From NCBI GenBank assembly GCA_027488905.1, contig JAIYAT010000035.1, forward strand, positions 248,001 to 312,000: a stretch of 64,000 nt of DNA. The letters run 5' to 3'. The notes below the pieces were generated by a model. The model searched no databases. It was not told the origin of the DNA and worked only from the letters and a program-made list of their open reading frames with translations. Positions 9,621 to 17,790 of this stretch are shown here, piece after piece. Position 1 is the first letter of the stretch. Each line of letters starts with the position of its first letter. A program made the translations under genes and the position numbers. This DNA comes from Bacteroidota bacterium (GTDB lineage: Bacteria > Bacteroidota > Bacteroidia > UKL13-3).

Positions 9621-9704
9621 GCCGTGGTGGTGAAATTGGTAGACATGCCATCTTGAGGGGGTGGTGCTCGCAAGGGCGTAGGAGTTCGAGTCTCCTTCAC
9701 GGCA
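9621..9704 (+). tRNA. tRNA-Leu(GAG)
   Basis: A class II tRNA of 84 nt. The acceptor stem GCCGTGG pairs with TCACGGC (one G-T), with discriminator A. The D-arm contains GGTAGAC. The anticodon stem CCATC/GGTGG encloses the loop TTGAGGG, giving anticodon GAG (Leu, CUC/CUU). A long variable arm (TGCTCGCAAGGGCGT) and the T-loop GTTCGAGTC follow. CCA is not encoded. A strong terminator follows directly. Confidence 0.95.
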
Positions 9705-9708
9705 CTTT

Positions 9709-9738
9709 AGCTGTTTGATTTTCAAACAGCTTTTTTTT
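9709..9738 (+). terminator. Rho-independent terminator of tRNA-Leu
   Basis: A perfect 10-bp stem AGCTGTTTGA/TCAAACAGCT (9709-9718 and 9722-9731) with a 3-nt loop, followed by a run of seven T. Confidence 0.9.
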
Positions 9739-9810
9739 CGACTAATTTTTTCGAAATTTTCACATCCAATTTAAGGATTCTGTTTTCTATTTTAAGCTTT
9801 TTAAACAAAA

Positions 9811-9837
9811 AAAGCTGCCCTATTATAAGGCAGCTTT
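9811..9837 (-). terminator. Hairpin terminator for the minus-strand small-protein/speA transcript
   Basis: A 9-bp perfect stem AAAGCTGCC/GGCAGCTTT with a 9-nt loop, flanked by A/T runs on both sides; on the minus strand it follows the small basic protein gene by 27 nt. Confidence 0.75.
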
Positions 9838-9864
9838 TAGTTAATTTTTTTCGAAAAGACTAAA

Positions 9865-10002
9865 TTAGTCGATAATTTGAGTACGCTCAGTGTTTGGCGA
9901 CTTTACCTTAACCAATTGAGTATTAACTTTGATTCTAATATTACGTAGGTCTGAAGTAACTTTATTTCTTCTGTCTTTTCTTTTTAAACGAGTGGTTGCC
10001 AT
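9865..10002 (-). CDS. Small basic protein (45 aa), function unknown
   Basis: Starting at the ATG at 10002, the product is MATTRLKRKDRRNKVTSD plus a Val/Lys-rich middle ending TQIID. It is strongly cationic at the N-terminus, which suggests nucleic-acid or ribosome contact, but I cannot name it. The frame opens at 10047; the shorter start gives a compact basic protein. The ATG lies 46 nt past the arginine decarboxylase stop, and a terminator follows, so it probably ends the decarboxylase transcript. Confidence 0.65.
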   Translation of the reverse strand: MATTRLKRKDRRNKVTSDLRNIRIKVNTQLVKVKSPNTERTQIID

Positions 10003-10047
10003 AAGATTAATTTTGTGCGAAAATAGTAGTTTTTTCTTTCCTTGCAA

Positions 10048-11454
10048 CTAATATCCTAAAATATTTAACATACTTTCAGGTTTTTGCTCTTCTGCAAAAA
10101 CTTCATAACTCAAAGAACCATCTTCATTCCTGTCTATTAATATATGTTTAGGTGCAGGAATTAAACAATGTTGAATACCACCATAACCGCCCAAACTTTC
10201 TTGATAAGCACCAGTGTGGAAAAATCCCATGTGAAGCACCTCTCCAGGTTTAATTTTTGGCATAAACACTTGATTAGTATTGGTATCCGAATTATAAAAA
10301 TCTTGTGAGTCACAAGTTAATCCACCTAAATTAATCCTTTGAAATTCTTTATCCCATTGATTAACGGCCAATAAAATAAACTTCTGTCCAATTCCCCAAG
10401 TATCTGGTAATGTGGTAATAAAAGAACTGTTTATCATGTACCATAATTCTTTATCATTCTGTTCCTTTTGCCCAATGATTGAATATAAACTTCCTCCGCT
10501 TTCTCCAACTGTAAACGAGCCAAATTCGGTAAGCAAATTTGGTTCAGCCACTCCTCTATTTTCACAAATGGCCTTTATATAATAAACTATTTGATCAATC
10601 ATATAAGCATAATCAAACTCAACCCCCAAAGAAGTATAAATTGGCATTCCACCGCCAATGTCTAGTGATTCAAGTTCTGGACATACTTCCTTAACGTCAC
10701 AATAAACATTTACTAATCTGGTTAACTCACTCCAAAAATAGGTTGTATCTCTAATGCCAGAATTTACAAAGAAATGAAGTAGTTTAAGTTTGAAATTTGG
10801 ATGACTTTTAATTTTGTTTAGGTATAAATCAACAATCTTCTTGCTGCTCATTCCTAATCTTGAGGTATAAACTAAAAAGTTTGGCTCTTCCTCGGTTGCA
10901 ATCCTAATCCCAAGGTTTGTGGGTTGAGTAGTTTTAGACTCAATTAAATCAATTTCTTCAGGATTATCTAAAACACAAACTAAATTATTAAACCCATCGC
11001 TAACCATGTTAGCAATGTTTTGTGCATAAGCTTCAGTCTTAAAACCATTGCATACAATAAATTGGCTTTTATGAAATAGTCCCTTTTCTTCTAATCTTCT
11101 AACAATAGATAAATCAAAGGCAGAGCTAGTTTCTATATCAACCTTATTTTTAAGAACCTCCTTTAACACAAAGCTAAAATGAGAACTTTTAGTACAATAA
11201 CAATAATTATAGGTTCCTTTATATTGATGTTTCTCAAAGGCAGTTTCAAAATAATCCCTAGCCTTCTTTATTTGGGAACCAATTTTTGGCAAGTATGTAA
11301 ACTTTAATGGGGTTCCATATTTCTCAATTAACTCCATCAAATCAATTTCGTGAAAATAAAGATGATTATTCTTCTCTTCAAATCCATGACGTGGAAAGAA
11401 AAATGTTTGATGAATTAAATCGGTGTACCTGTTTTTTAAGTTTGGATTATTCAA
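10048..11454 (-). CDS. speA: Arginine decarboxylase (fold-III PLP enzyme)
   Basis: A 468-aa alanine-racemase-fold decarboxylase, much shorter than E. coli SpeA but of the length seen in Bacteroidota. The PLP lysine lies in NYCYCTKSSHF, the glycine-rich phosphate-binding motif in LDIGGGMP, and the C-terminal beta domain has LGGLTCDSQD and HMGFFHTGAYQE, where substrate-binding Asp and Cys are expected. It makes agmatine from arginine. An arginase/agmatinase-family gene is divergently placed 127 nt away, supporting polyamine synthesis through agmatine. Carboxynorspermidine decarboxylase is less likely given the length and motifs. Confidence 0.85.
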   Translation of the reverse strand: MNNPNLKNRYTDLIHQTFFFPRHGFEEKNNHLYFHEIDLMELIEKYGTPLKFTYLPKIGSQIKKARDYFETAFEKHQYKGTYNYCYCTKSSHFSFVLKEVLKNKVDIETSSAFDLSIVRRLEEKGLFHKSQFIVCNGFKTEAYAQNIANMVSDGFNNLVCVLDNPEEIDLIESKTTQPTNLGIRIATEEEPNFLVYTSRLGMSSKKIVDLYLNKIKSHPNFKLKLLHFFVNSGIRDTTYFWSELTRLVNVYCDVKEVCPELESLDIGGGMPIYTSLGVEFDYAYMIDQIVYYIKAICENRGVAEPNLLTEFGSFTVGESGGSLYSIIGQKEQNDKELWYMINSSFITTLPDTWGIGQKFILLAVNQWDKEFQRINLGGLTCDSQDFYNSDTNTNQVFMPKIKPGEVLHMGFFHTGAYQESLGGYGGIQHCLIPAPKHILIDRNEDGSLSYEVFAEEQKPESMLNILGY

Positions 11455-11581
11455 TGTTAGAAAATTTTCACAAGATTAAGCAATCTTAAACTTTCTAACA
11501 TCAACAAATGATGAAGTAAAAATAAATGTGGTTGTAAATTTCAAAAGCTATATTTGCTGTCCACCGTCCTATGGAGGTTTT

Positions 11582-12529
11582 GTGAAAAATGTTGAAATAA
11601 TTACCATTGAGTCTGATTTTGGAGCAGGAAAAAAAGGAGCAAAACTAGGTCCGCAAGCTTTTCTCAATTGCTTCAATTCCAATTTAAAAAATAAGCTTCC
11701 AATCACAAGAATTGAAAGCAATCACTTAGAGGAAGAAGAGCCATATCCTGGGAATTTTGCTAAGAACATTGAATCTATTTTTGAGGTTCAAAAATTAGCT
11801 TTATCGGCCATTGAGAATGCAATTGAGGCAAACTCATTACCTTGGATTATCAGCGGAGACCACAGCAATGGCTTAGCTGGAATTAGTGCTTATAGAAATT
11901 TATATCCTAATAATACCTTAGGTGTAATCTGGATTGATGCCCATGCTGATTTGCACACTCCTTTTACTTCTCCTAGTGGAAACATGCATGGAATGCCGCT
12001 AGCTGCTGCGCTTGGTTTAAGAAAAACCGCAACAGGCAAAAATAACCTCGACAAAGAATCCATGCTACTTTGGGACAACCTAATCAATTTAGGTTCAAAC
12101 CGAATTAACCCAAAAATTACTCCCAATAATCTTGTATTTCTTGAATTAAGAGATCTAGAAACCGAAGAGATTGAATTGCTAGAAAACCTTCAAATTAAGA
12201 ATTACACCCCTGAAAAACGTAAACAATTAGGGTTGAACCAATTATTGGAAGAAATAAATACTCAATTGGCAAATTGCGACCATATTTTAGTCTCATTTGA
12301 CGTGGATAGCCTTGACCCAACCATTTCATTTGGTACCGGTACTCCAGTGCCTGGAGGTTTGTTGTGGGATGAAGCTGTTGATTTGCTGAGTGCTTTGCTT
12401 CAATCTCCAAAACTAATTGCATTTGAAACCACTGAGATAAATCCACTTTTGGACAGAGCAAATCCTATGGAGGAAGTTTCTGCAAAACTGATAGAAGAAG
12501 TTTTTGAAAAGTCTGGTTTTTTAAACTAG
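11582..12529 (+). CDS. Arginase/agmatinase-family ureohydrolase
   Basis: A dinuclear-manganese hydrolase. The metal ligands are in GDHSN, DAHADLHTP and SFDVDSLDP, and ETTEINPLLD closes the active site. I chose the GTG at 11582 (316 aa), because the product then begins (M)KNVEIITIESDFGAGKKGA, the normal arginase N-terminus; a longer frame opens at a GTG at 11528. Family membership is clear. Arginase and agmatinase are hard to separate without alignment; the SNMHGMP-type loop (SGNMHGMP) favours arginase, while the divergent arginine decarboxylase favours agmatine. A decamer at 12102-12111 encodes GSN. Confidence 0.85.
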   Translation: MKNVEIITIESDFGAGKKGAKLGPQAFLNCFNSNLKNKLPITRIESNHLEEEEPYPGNFAKNIESIFEVQKLALSAIENAIEANSLPWIISGDHSNGLAGISAYRNLYPNNTLGVIWIDAHADLHTPFTSPSGNMHGMPLAAALGLRKTATGKNNLDKESMLLWDNLINLGSNRINPKITPNNLVFLELRDLETEEIELLENLQIKNYTPEKRKQLGLNQLLEEINTQLANCDHILVSFDVDSLDPTISFGTGTPVPGGLLWDEAVDLLSALLQSPKLIAFETTEINPLLDRANPMEEVSAKLIEEVFEKSGFLN

Positions 12530-13528
12530 ATTTTTCAAAAATTCCATTGTATCTATTCCATCTGCATAATCCCATAATTCGGGTTGCTGACTTTTACCAA
12601 AATCTACCAAATAGTCTGCTGTACCAACCCCACATTGAATGATTTCTTTATTTGTTTCTAAGTATGCTTTAACTTCCTCTTCGGTATCATAAAAGGAAAA
12701 CAATAAAACGCTCAAAGGAGAAGCCAATCCATCATCTTGCTTTAAGATTAAAAAGCCATTATCTAAATGTGGCGTTAGGTTCATTAAGAAAATTGCCTTG
12801 TGATAAGTGTAGTTATTGGCGTATTTGTTATGATTTATAATATCCTTGTATTTTTCAAAAGCGAGAAACAATGGCTCTAGGTTATAACCATGTGGCAGTA
12901 GTAGTTTAGACACATTGCGACAGCCTAATCCGAAGTAAAAAAACACATCATCCGCAAGAGAATCTAGTTCTAATTCTGTTTCTTTACCAGTAATAATGGC
13001 CAAACTATTTCTTGTCCTTCTTAACAGGTTTGGTTTATCTTTAAAATAATACTCAAAATACCTATTGGTATTATTGCTTCCTGTAGCAATAACGGCATCA
13101 AAATTCTTAAGTTGCCTTTCCTCGGCAAATCCAATTAAATCCTTAAACTCAGGTTCAATTGCAATTAATTGCTCAATGGTCCACTTCATTAACTCACTGT
13201 CATCTGAAGATAATTTTATCAGCGCTTTGTTTCCAGAAATTAGCACACACAACAAATCATGAAATCCAACTAAAGGGATGTTCCCCGCCATTATAATGGC
13301 TACAATTTTAGGTTCGGTTTGAACCGAAAGTTTATATGGGGTTAACCACTTTGTCAAATTTTCATTTTTCAATAAATTTCCCCAAGCCTTGATGGCCTGC
13401 AATTGCATTTGAATAGTAAACCATTGGTTATGTATAAACGCTTGATTTAAAACAGGCAAATCATCCTGCACTTGCGTAAAAGTGTCTCCAAGTTTTGAAA
13501 ATGCCAATATTCTTTGTGAATAATTCAT
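12521..13528 (-). CDS. Acyl-CoA reductase, LuxC family
   Basis: A 335-aa protein related to LuxC and the aldehyde-dehydrogenase superfamily, reducing acyl groups to aldehydes with NADPH. Visible features are PKIVAIIMAGNIPLVGFHD (nucleotide-binding start), AVIATGSNNTNRYFEYYF, and FYFGLGCRNVSKL with the catalytic Cys. It is divergent from a 4Fe-4S ferredoxin gene 86 nt away, a pairing I know from many Bacteroidota, though the ferredoxin's role with it is not established. It overlaps the convergent ureohydrolase by 9 nt. Decamer copy at 13316-13325 encodes VQT. Confidence 0.87.
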   Translation of the reverse strand: MNYSQRILAFSKLGDTFTQVQDDLPVLNQAFIHNQWFTIQMQLQAIKAWGNLLKNENLTKWLTPYKLSVQTEPKIVAIIMAGNIPLVGFHDLLCVLISGNKALIKLSSDDSELMKWTIEQLIAIEPEFKDLIGFAEERQLKNFDAVIATGSNNTNRYFEYYFKDKPNLLRRTRNSLAIITGKETELELDSLADDVFFYFGLGCRNVSKLLLPHGYNLEPLFLAFEKYKDIINHNKYANNYTYHKAIFLMNLTPHLDNGFLILKQDDGLASPLSVLLFSFYDTEEEVKAYLETNKEIIQCGVGTADYLVDFGKSQQPELWDYADGIDTMEFLKNLV

Positions 13529-13613
13529 ACTATTTAGACTAGTTCTATTTTTTTGATTCTGTCAACAAAGCTAAACTTGCAGTTGTTATTAAACTAAAAT
13601 AATTTACTGAAAA

Positions 13614-13958
13614 ATGGCTATAATGATTACAGACGAATGCATCAACTGCGGTGCATGCGAACCGGAATGTCCTAACAATGCAATTTACGAAGCTGGAGCT
13701 GAATGGGCATGGGCAGATGGAAATAGTTTAACAGGTTCTTTAACCATTGAGGATGAAACTGTTGAAGTAACACATAGGTTCAAACCAAAATCTGATGATA
13801 CCTATTACATTGTTACAGGAAAATGTACCGAATGTGTAGGTTTTCATGAAGAACCTCAGTGTGCTGCGGTTTGCCCAGTTGATTGCTGCGTGCCAGATCC
13901 AGACAATGTAGAAACGCAAGAGATTCTATTAGGAAAGAAAAACAGAATGCATTTGTAA
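13614..13958 (+). CDS. 4Fe-4S dicluster ferredoxin
   Basis: A 114-aa electron carrier with two cluster motifs: [12 protein letters not shown] near the N-terminus and the longer-loop [22 protein letters not shown] near residue 80, the arrangement of alvin-type 2[4Fe-4S] ferredoxins. An insertion of about 45 residues between the motifs is rich in acidic residues. It is divergent from the LuxC-type reductase and followed by a strong terminator. The decamer copy at 13777-13786 lies inside the insertion (RFKP). Confidence 0.92.
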   Translation: MAIMITDECINCGACEPECPNNAIYEAGAEWAWADGNSLTGSLTIEDETVEVTHRFKPKSDDTYYIVTGKCTECVGFHEEPQCAAVCPVDCCVPDPDNVETQEILLGKKNRMHL

Positions 13959-13961
13959 AAT

Positions 13962-13990
13962 AAAAAAAGCCCTCCAAAGGGCTTTTTTTT
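13962..13990. terminator. Bidirectional terminator after ferredoxin
   Basis: Stem AGCCCT/AGGGCT (13968-13973, 13978-13983), extended by A-T pairs, with a CCAA loop and flanking A and T runs. It serves the ferredoxin gene and the convergent SRAP gene. Confidence 0.9.
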
Positions 13991-13992
13991 AT

Positions 13993-14730
13993 CTAGAATA
14001 ATTTGGTTTGAGATTCTACAAAGGGCAGTAAGACCTGCGGCACATTGCTGACTTTACTGCTTATAAGTTTGCTAATTTTATAAGCTTGCATTTTCTCTTC
14101 TTCTATCAGATTTATCTCATTAAGGATTTCTGAAGCATTAATTGTTTGGTTCAACCATAATTGCTCCGCCTCATTGGATAATATAAATGGCATTCGCTTT
14201 TTTGTATTATGAATTTCCGACATTAAGCCATTTGCTTCCGTGGTTACGATACTAAAAGTTCGAACCGTTTGTTGATTTTCGGGATTTATCCAATTTTCTG
14301 AAAGTCCAGCTGCCGAGAAAATGTGCCTATTTTTTAAATGAATAAAATAGGGCTGCTTTTCCTTGGCATTTATTTGCTGCCATTCAAAAAAACCTGTTAA
14401 TGGAATTAAACACCTTTGCGAAACAACAGCTTGCTTAAAGGATGGCTTCTCTAAAAGAGTTTCTATTTTGGCATTTAAGGTATTTAGTTTAATGCTTTCA
14501 GCTTCCTCTTGAGACTTTATCCAGCTTGGAATTAACCCCCAATTTGCAAATGAAAAAGAATTTGGATTTTCTTGTGAAAGGATTGGAAGTAATGGGAAGT
14601 TGAATCCATTAAGATGATATCCAACAATGTTTGTGGGTGAAAAAAACGAAGGAAATTCTCCTAAAAAAGGCTTTTGATAATGATTAGATAACTGCTCAAA
14701 GGTGGCAGCAACAGAAGAATGATAACACAT
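13993..14730 (-). CDS. SOS-response-associated peptidase (HMCES/YedK, SRAP domain)
   Basis: A 245-aa SRAP-domain protein that crosslinks to abasic sites in single-stranded DNA through Cys2, exposed after Met removal (MCYHSSVA). Other markers are LNAKIET (Asn-Ala-Lys/Arg-Glu), CLIPLTGFFEWQ, and HNTKKRMPFIL with the catalytic His. It acts as a suicide sensor of AP sites. It stands alone, convergent with the ferredoxin. Confidence 0.93.
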   Translation of the reverse strand: MCYHSSVAATFEQLSNHYQKPFLGEFPSFFSPTNIVGYHLNGFNFPLLPILSQENPNSFSFANWGLIPSWIKSQEEAESIKLNTLNAKIETLLEKPSFKQAVVSQRCLIPLTGFFEWQQINAKEKQPYFIHLKNRHIFSAAGLSENWINPENQQTVRTFSIVTTEANGLMSEIHNTKKRMPFILSNEAEQLWLNQTINASEILNEINLIEEEKMQAYKISKLISSKVSNVPQVLLPFVESQTKLF

Positions 14731-14761
14731 ATCAAACTAAAATTCAATAAAACCTGAGCTA

Positions 14762-16270
14762 TTACTCAGCGTCTTTATTGGTATTTTCTGAATTTTCAGG
14801 CTTCTCCTCTCCTTTTAAATAACTTGGCAAGTTTAATCCTGCCATATTAAAAAGGTCGTTCAATGGAGGAACAGTTTTCATCATATTTGAAACAAAGTTT
14901 GAAGTGCTACTGCCTCCATTTTCTGCATTGTTGCCCGAATCCCAAACAGTAATTTTATCAATCTTGATATTTTTAACCGCTTCAACTTGTGTTTTAACCA
15001 ACTCTGGAAGTTTTTCAATAAGTAATAATTGGAAGGCTTTGGTTGGGTCGCCACCAGCAGCTTTTACTACTTGTTCGTAACCTTCAGCCTGCTTTGTTAA
15101 GATTTCAAACAAACCTTTTGCTTCAGCTTCCATTTTAGAATAAATGGCATCGGCTTGACCTTTTGCATTCTCTCTAATTCTTTCAGCTTCTGCTTGGGCT
15201 TCAATAATAGCGCGCTCTTTGGCAATTTCTGCAGGAACAATAATATTAGCTATTTGGGTAGAGCGCTCTCTTTCAGAACGTGCTAACTCAGCTTTCTGCT
15301 CCGCCACATATGCTTCTTCTAAAGCTCTTGCTTGTTGAACCTTTTCAGCCGTAATAGCTATTCTTAAAGATTCAGCTTCTTTTTCTCTTCTTAATGCTTC
15401 TGAATTAGCAATTGCAATTTTTGCTTCGTTTTCTCCTTTGATAGCAATTGCATTGGCTTCTGAAGTCTTAATCCTTGTATCTCTTTCAGCTTCTGCTTTT
15501 CCAATTGATTCGTCTTTCGAAGCAGAAGCAATGCTAACTTCTCTGTCTTTCTTGGTGATGGCAATCTTTACATCACGGTCGCGGTGCGTTTCTGCAATTT
15601 GCGTATCTTTTTCTCTATCTGCTAAAGCCTTACCCGTTTCACCAATTTTTTCTTGTTCGGCAACAGAAACCTTAGCTTCATTTATGGCTTTTGCAGCCGC
15701 TTCTTTTCCTAATGCCTCAATGTATCCAGATTCATCTTTAATGTCGGTTACGTTTACATTAATCAACTTTAAACCAATTTTCTTGAGTTCGCTGTCAACA
15801 TTCTTAGAAATATTATCTAAGAATTTGTCACGATCCGAATTGATTTCCTCGATGGTCATGGTTGCAATAACCAATCGTAATTGACCAAAAAGAATGTCTT
15901 TTGCCAATTCTTGAATTTGCTCAGAAGTTAATCCTAAAAGGCGTTCAGCAGCTGTATTCATGCTATCTGGCTCGGTAGAAATAGCAATGGTAAACCTACA
16001 TGGAACATCTACGCGAATATTTTGTCTGCTTAACGCATTGGTTAAATTAGCTTCTATGGAAATTGGTTTTAAATCTAAAAATGCATAATCTTGAATAACA
16101 GGCCAAATAAAAGCGCCACCACCATGAATACACTTAGCCGATGTTCCTCCAGTTTTGCCATAAACTACCAATATTTTATCTGAAGGGCAGCGTTTATATC
16201 GGTTTACAATTGCATAAATGGTTACAAAGACAACTGCAACAAAAATTAAAATAAGGATAAAGGGTGACAT
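14762..16270 (-). CDS. Flotillin-like SPFH-domain membrane protein
   Basis: A 502-aa scaffold protein with one N-terminal transmembrane helix (about residues 3-22), an SPFH/PHB domain (35-190) and a long alanine/glutamate-rich coiled coil (about 190-400) with repeats such as EAQAEAERIRENAKGQADA, then a C-terminal segment KLPELVKTQVEAVKNIKIDKITVWDSG typical of flotillin/YuaG. Flotillins organise membrane microdomains. It follows the NfeD-like gene by 9 nt, the classic NfeD-flotillin operon. Confidence 0.93.
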   Translation of the reverse strand: MSPFILILIFVAVVFVTIYAIVNRYKRCPSDKILVVYGKTGGTSAKCIHGGGAFIWPVIQDYAFLDLKPISIEANLTNALSRQNIRVDVPCRFTIAISTEPDSMNTAAERLLGLTSEQIQELAKDILFGQLRLVIATMTIEEINSDRDKFLDNISKNVDSELKKIGLKLINVNVTDIKDESGYIEALGKEAAAKAINEAKVSVAEQEKIGETGKALADREKDTQIAETHRDRDVKIAITKKDREVSIASASKDESIGKAEAERDTRIKTSEANAIAIKGENEAKIAIANSEALRREKEAESLRIAITAEKVQQARALEEAYVAEQKAELARSERERSTQIANIIVPAEIAKERAIIEAQAEAERIRENAKGQADAIYSKMEAEAKGLFEILTKQAEGYEQVVKAAGGDPTKAFQLLLIEKLPELVKTQVEAVKNIKIDKITVWDSGNNAENGGSSTSNFVSNMMKTVPPLNDLFNMAGLNLPSYLKGEEKPENSENTNKDAE

Positions 16271-16279
16271 ATATGTTTG

Positions 16280-16843
16280 TTATTTTTTAACGAGTAATAA
16301 TCCAGATTCATCGGCATTAATTACAGTAACTAATGTTCCTGTTTCAATGGCATCGCCCTCGGTATAGGCCTCTAGTTCATGTGTAGAGCCTTTTATGCTT
16401 ATTAAAACTTTGCCTTTGCCAGATTTATTGGATGGGATTTTTAAATACACTTCGGCTGTTTTACCTTCAGTTTCTTTATAAGCAAAAGTATTATCCTCTG
16501 CCAATTTATTTACTTGAATAAGAATAAAAACAAAAACTAACATAAAGACCACGCCAATCAAAAATGATATTGAAACCAACAACCAAATGGAGGCAATTTG
16601 ATGGTAAAATGTAATTCCTGACCAAGCAAACCCGAGTAGGAAGTTGATTAAATTTCTAAAGGTAAACAGTTGAAAAGGCATGTCGCCTTCTAGGTTGCTG
16701 TCAAAATCTGCCTCAGTTCCATCTGTGGCATCTCCACCAAAGAAAGTCATGATGGTTTGAACCAAAAATATCAATGTTACAACAATTGCAACATACCAGA
16801 GTGCGCGCAAGTTTGGCTCAAGTTGGTTTAAATATTCTAACAT
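16280..16843 (-). CDS. NfeD-like membrane protein (YuaF type)
   Basis: A 187-aa protein with transmembrane helices near residues 15-35, 63-82 and 86-112, followed by a beta-rich OB-fold domain (about 120-187, KTAEVYLKIPSNKSGKGKVLISIKG and a C-terminal LLLVKK). Short NfeD proteins without the protease domain partner with flotillin in microdomains; the flotillin gene follows by 9 nt. A decamer copy at 16754-16763 encodes VQT in the first helix. Confidence 0.88.
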   Translation of the reverse strand: MLEYLNQLEPNLRALWYVAIVVTLIFLVQTIMTFFGGDATDGTEADFDSNLEGDMPFQLFTFRNLINFLLGFAWSGITFYHQIASIWLLVSISFLIGVVFMLVFVFILIQVNKLAEDNTFAYKETEGKTAEVYLKIPSNKSGKGKVLISIKGSTHELEAYTEGDAIETGTLVTVINADESGLLLVKK

Positions 16844-16935
16844 AGGCTATGGTTAGGAAGATATTAAAAAAGGGTTAGGTTTATAAAGTCAAAAATAGCA
16901 ATAAAATCAAAACTTAATATATTTAATATAAACGC

Positions 16936-17730
16936 TTACTTAAACGGATTAAACACAAACACTAAATCGGCAACACCCGAATCTTTACCCAATTGCAAGG
17001 TATCTATGTTTAAGTGGTAATGCTTTGTACTTTCAAGCAATAGTAAAAATGCCTTTTCTTGCTCTATGTCTTCGCAATTTTTTCGGGTTGAACCAAGATT
17101 TGATACCCTAAAAGTTTGATTGGGTAAAAACTCAAAAGATCCATTAAAAGCATTACATTTCCCATAACCTTTGAAGGTTTTCATTGAATCATCAAACAAT
17201 AAAAATGGTTCTTTAGAACTTAAAGGTCCATTCACATTTAAGCCCATCATTTCGGATAATTCCCAATATTTATTTCCTAAACTTGTTTCTAACTTAGCAA
17301 ATTTAAATTGCAAGGAATCCTCCCCTACATTTGGATTAGCATTTTCATCTAATTGCAATAATCCGCCAGCAATAACTTTATAATGGCTAACTTTTTCTCC
17401 TAAAGTAGGGTCACCAATTTTAAAGATCTTGTCTTGCTCAACCCACTGGATAAAACCTTTGAATTCTACAATTTCCTTGCTTTTCCCTTTGTAACTATAT
17501 TTTAAAATATAGCTTAAATCCTCATTAATTTGCAGCATGGTAATAAGTTCATCACAATCGCTACAAGGCAATGATGCCAAATACCTACCCTCCCATTTCT
17601 CTTCTTGTTGATACATTTCCTTCATATTAGGAGCAACCGGACCAGTAGAATTTGGGTTAGCATTATCATCACAAGCAACACATAAAAACATTGCAATGAA
17701 GCTTAAGCACAAATAGAATGACTTTAGCAT
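16936..17730 (-). CDS. Lipoprotein with NlpE-like and META domains
   Basis: A 264-aa lipoprotein (lipobox CVACDD, Cys20). Residues 45-150 contain EGRYLASLPCSDCDEL, the CxxC-bearing hallmark of the copper-homeostasis lipoprotein NlpE. Residues 155-260 form a META/HslJ-like domain: NKYWELSEMMG, FKGYGKCNAFNGSFEF and KNCEDIEQEKAFLLLLE. NlpE activates envelope stress signalling in enterobacteria; whether it senses anything here is unknown. A single gene, 60 nt from the divergent glycosyltransferase. Confidence 0.85.
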   Translation of the reverse strand: MLKSFYLCLSFIAMFLCVACDDNANPNSTGPVAPNMKEMYQQEEKWEGRYLASLPCSDCDELITMLQINEDLSYILKYSYKGKSKEIVEFKGFIQWVEQDKIFKIGDPTLGEKVSHYKVIAGGLLQLDENANPNVGEDSLQFKFAKLETSLGNKYWELSEMMGLNVNGPLSSKEPFLLFDDSMKTFKGYGKCNAFNGSFEFLPNQTFRVSNLGSTRKNCEDIEQEKAFLLLLESTKHYHLNIDTLQLGKDSGVADLVFVFNPFK

Positions 17731-17790
17731 TATTTATTATTTTGGCTGAAATATACAAAAACCACTTAATTTTCATATTACCTTCGCCCT

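Noticed and set aside
15438-15884. A 148-codon plus-strand frame across the flotillin gene
   Set aside because: Shadow of the coiled-coil coding region; the minus-strand flotillin explains the sequence.
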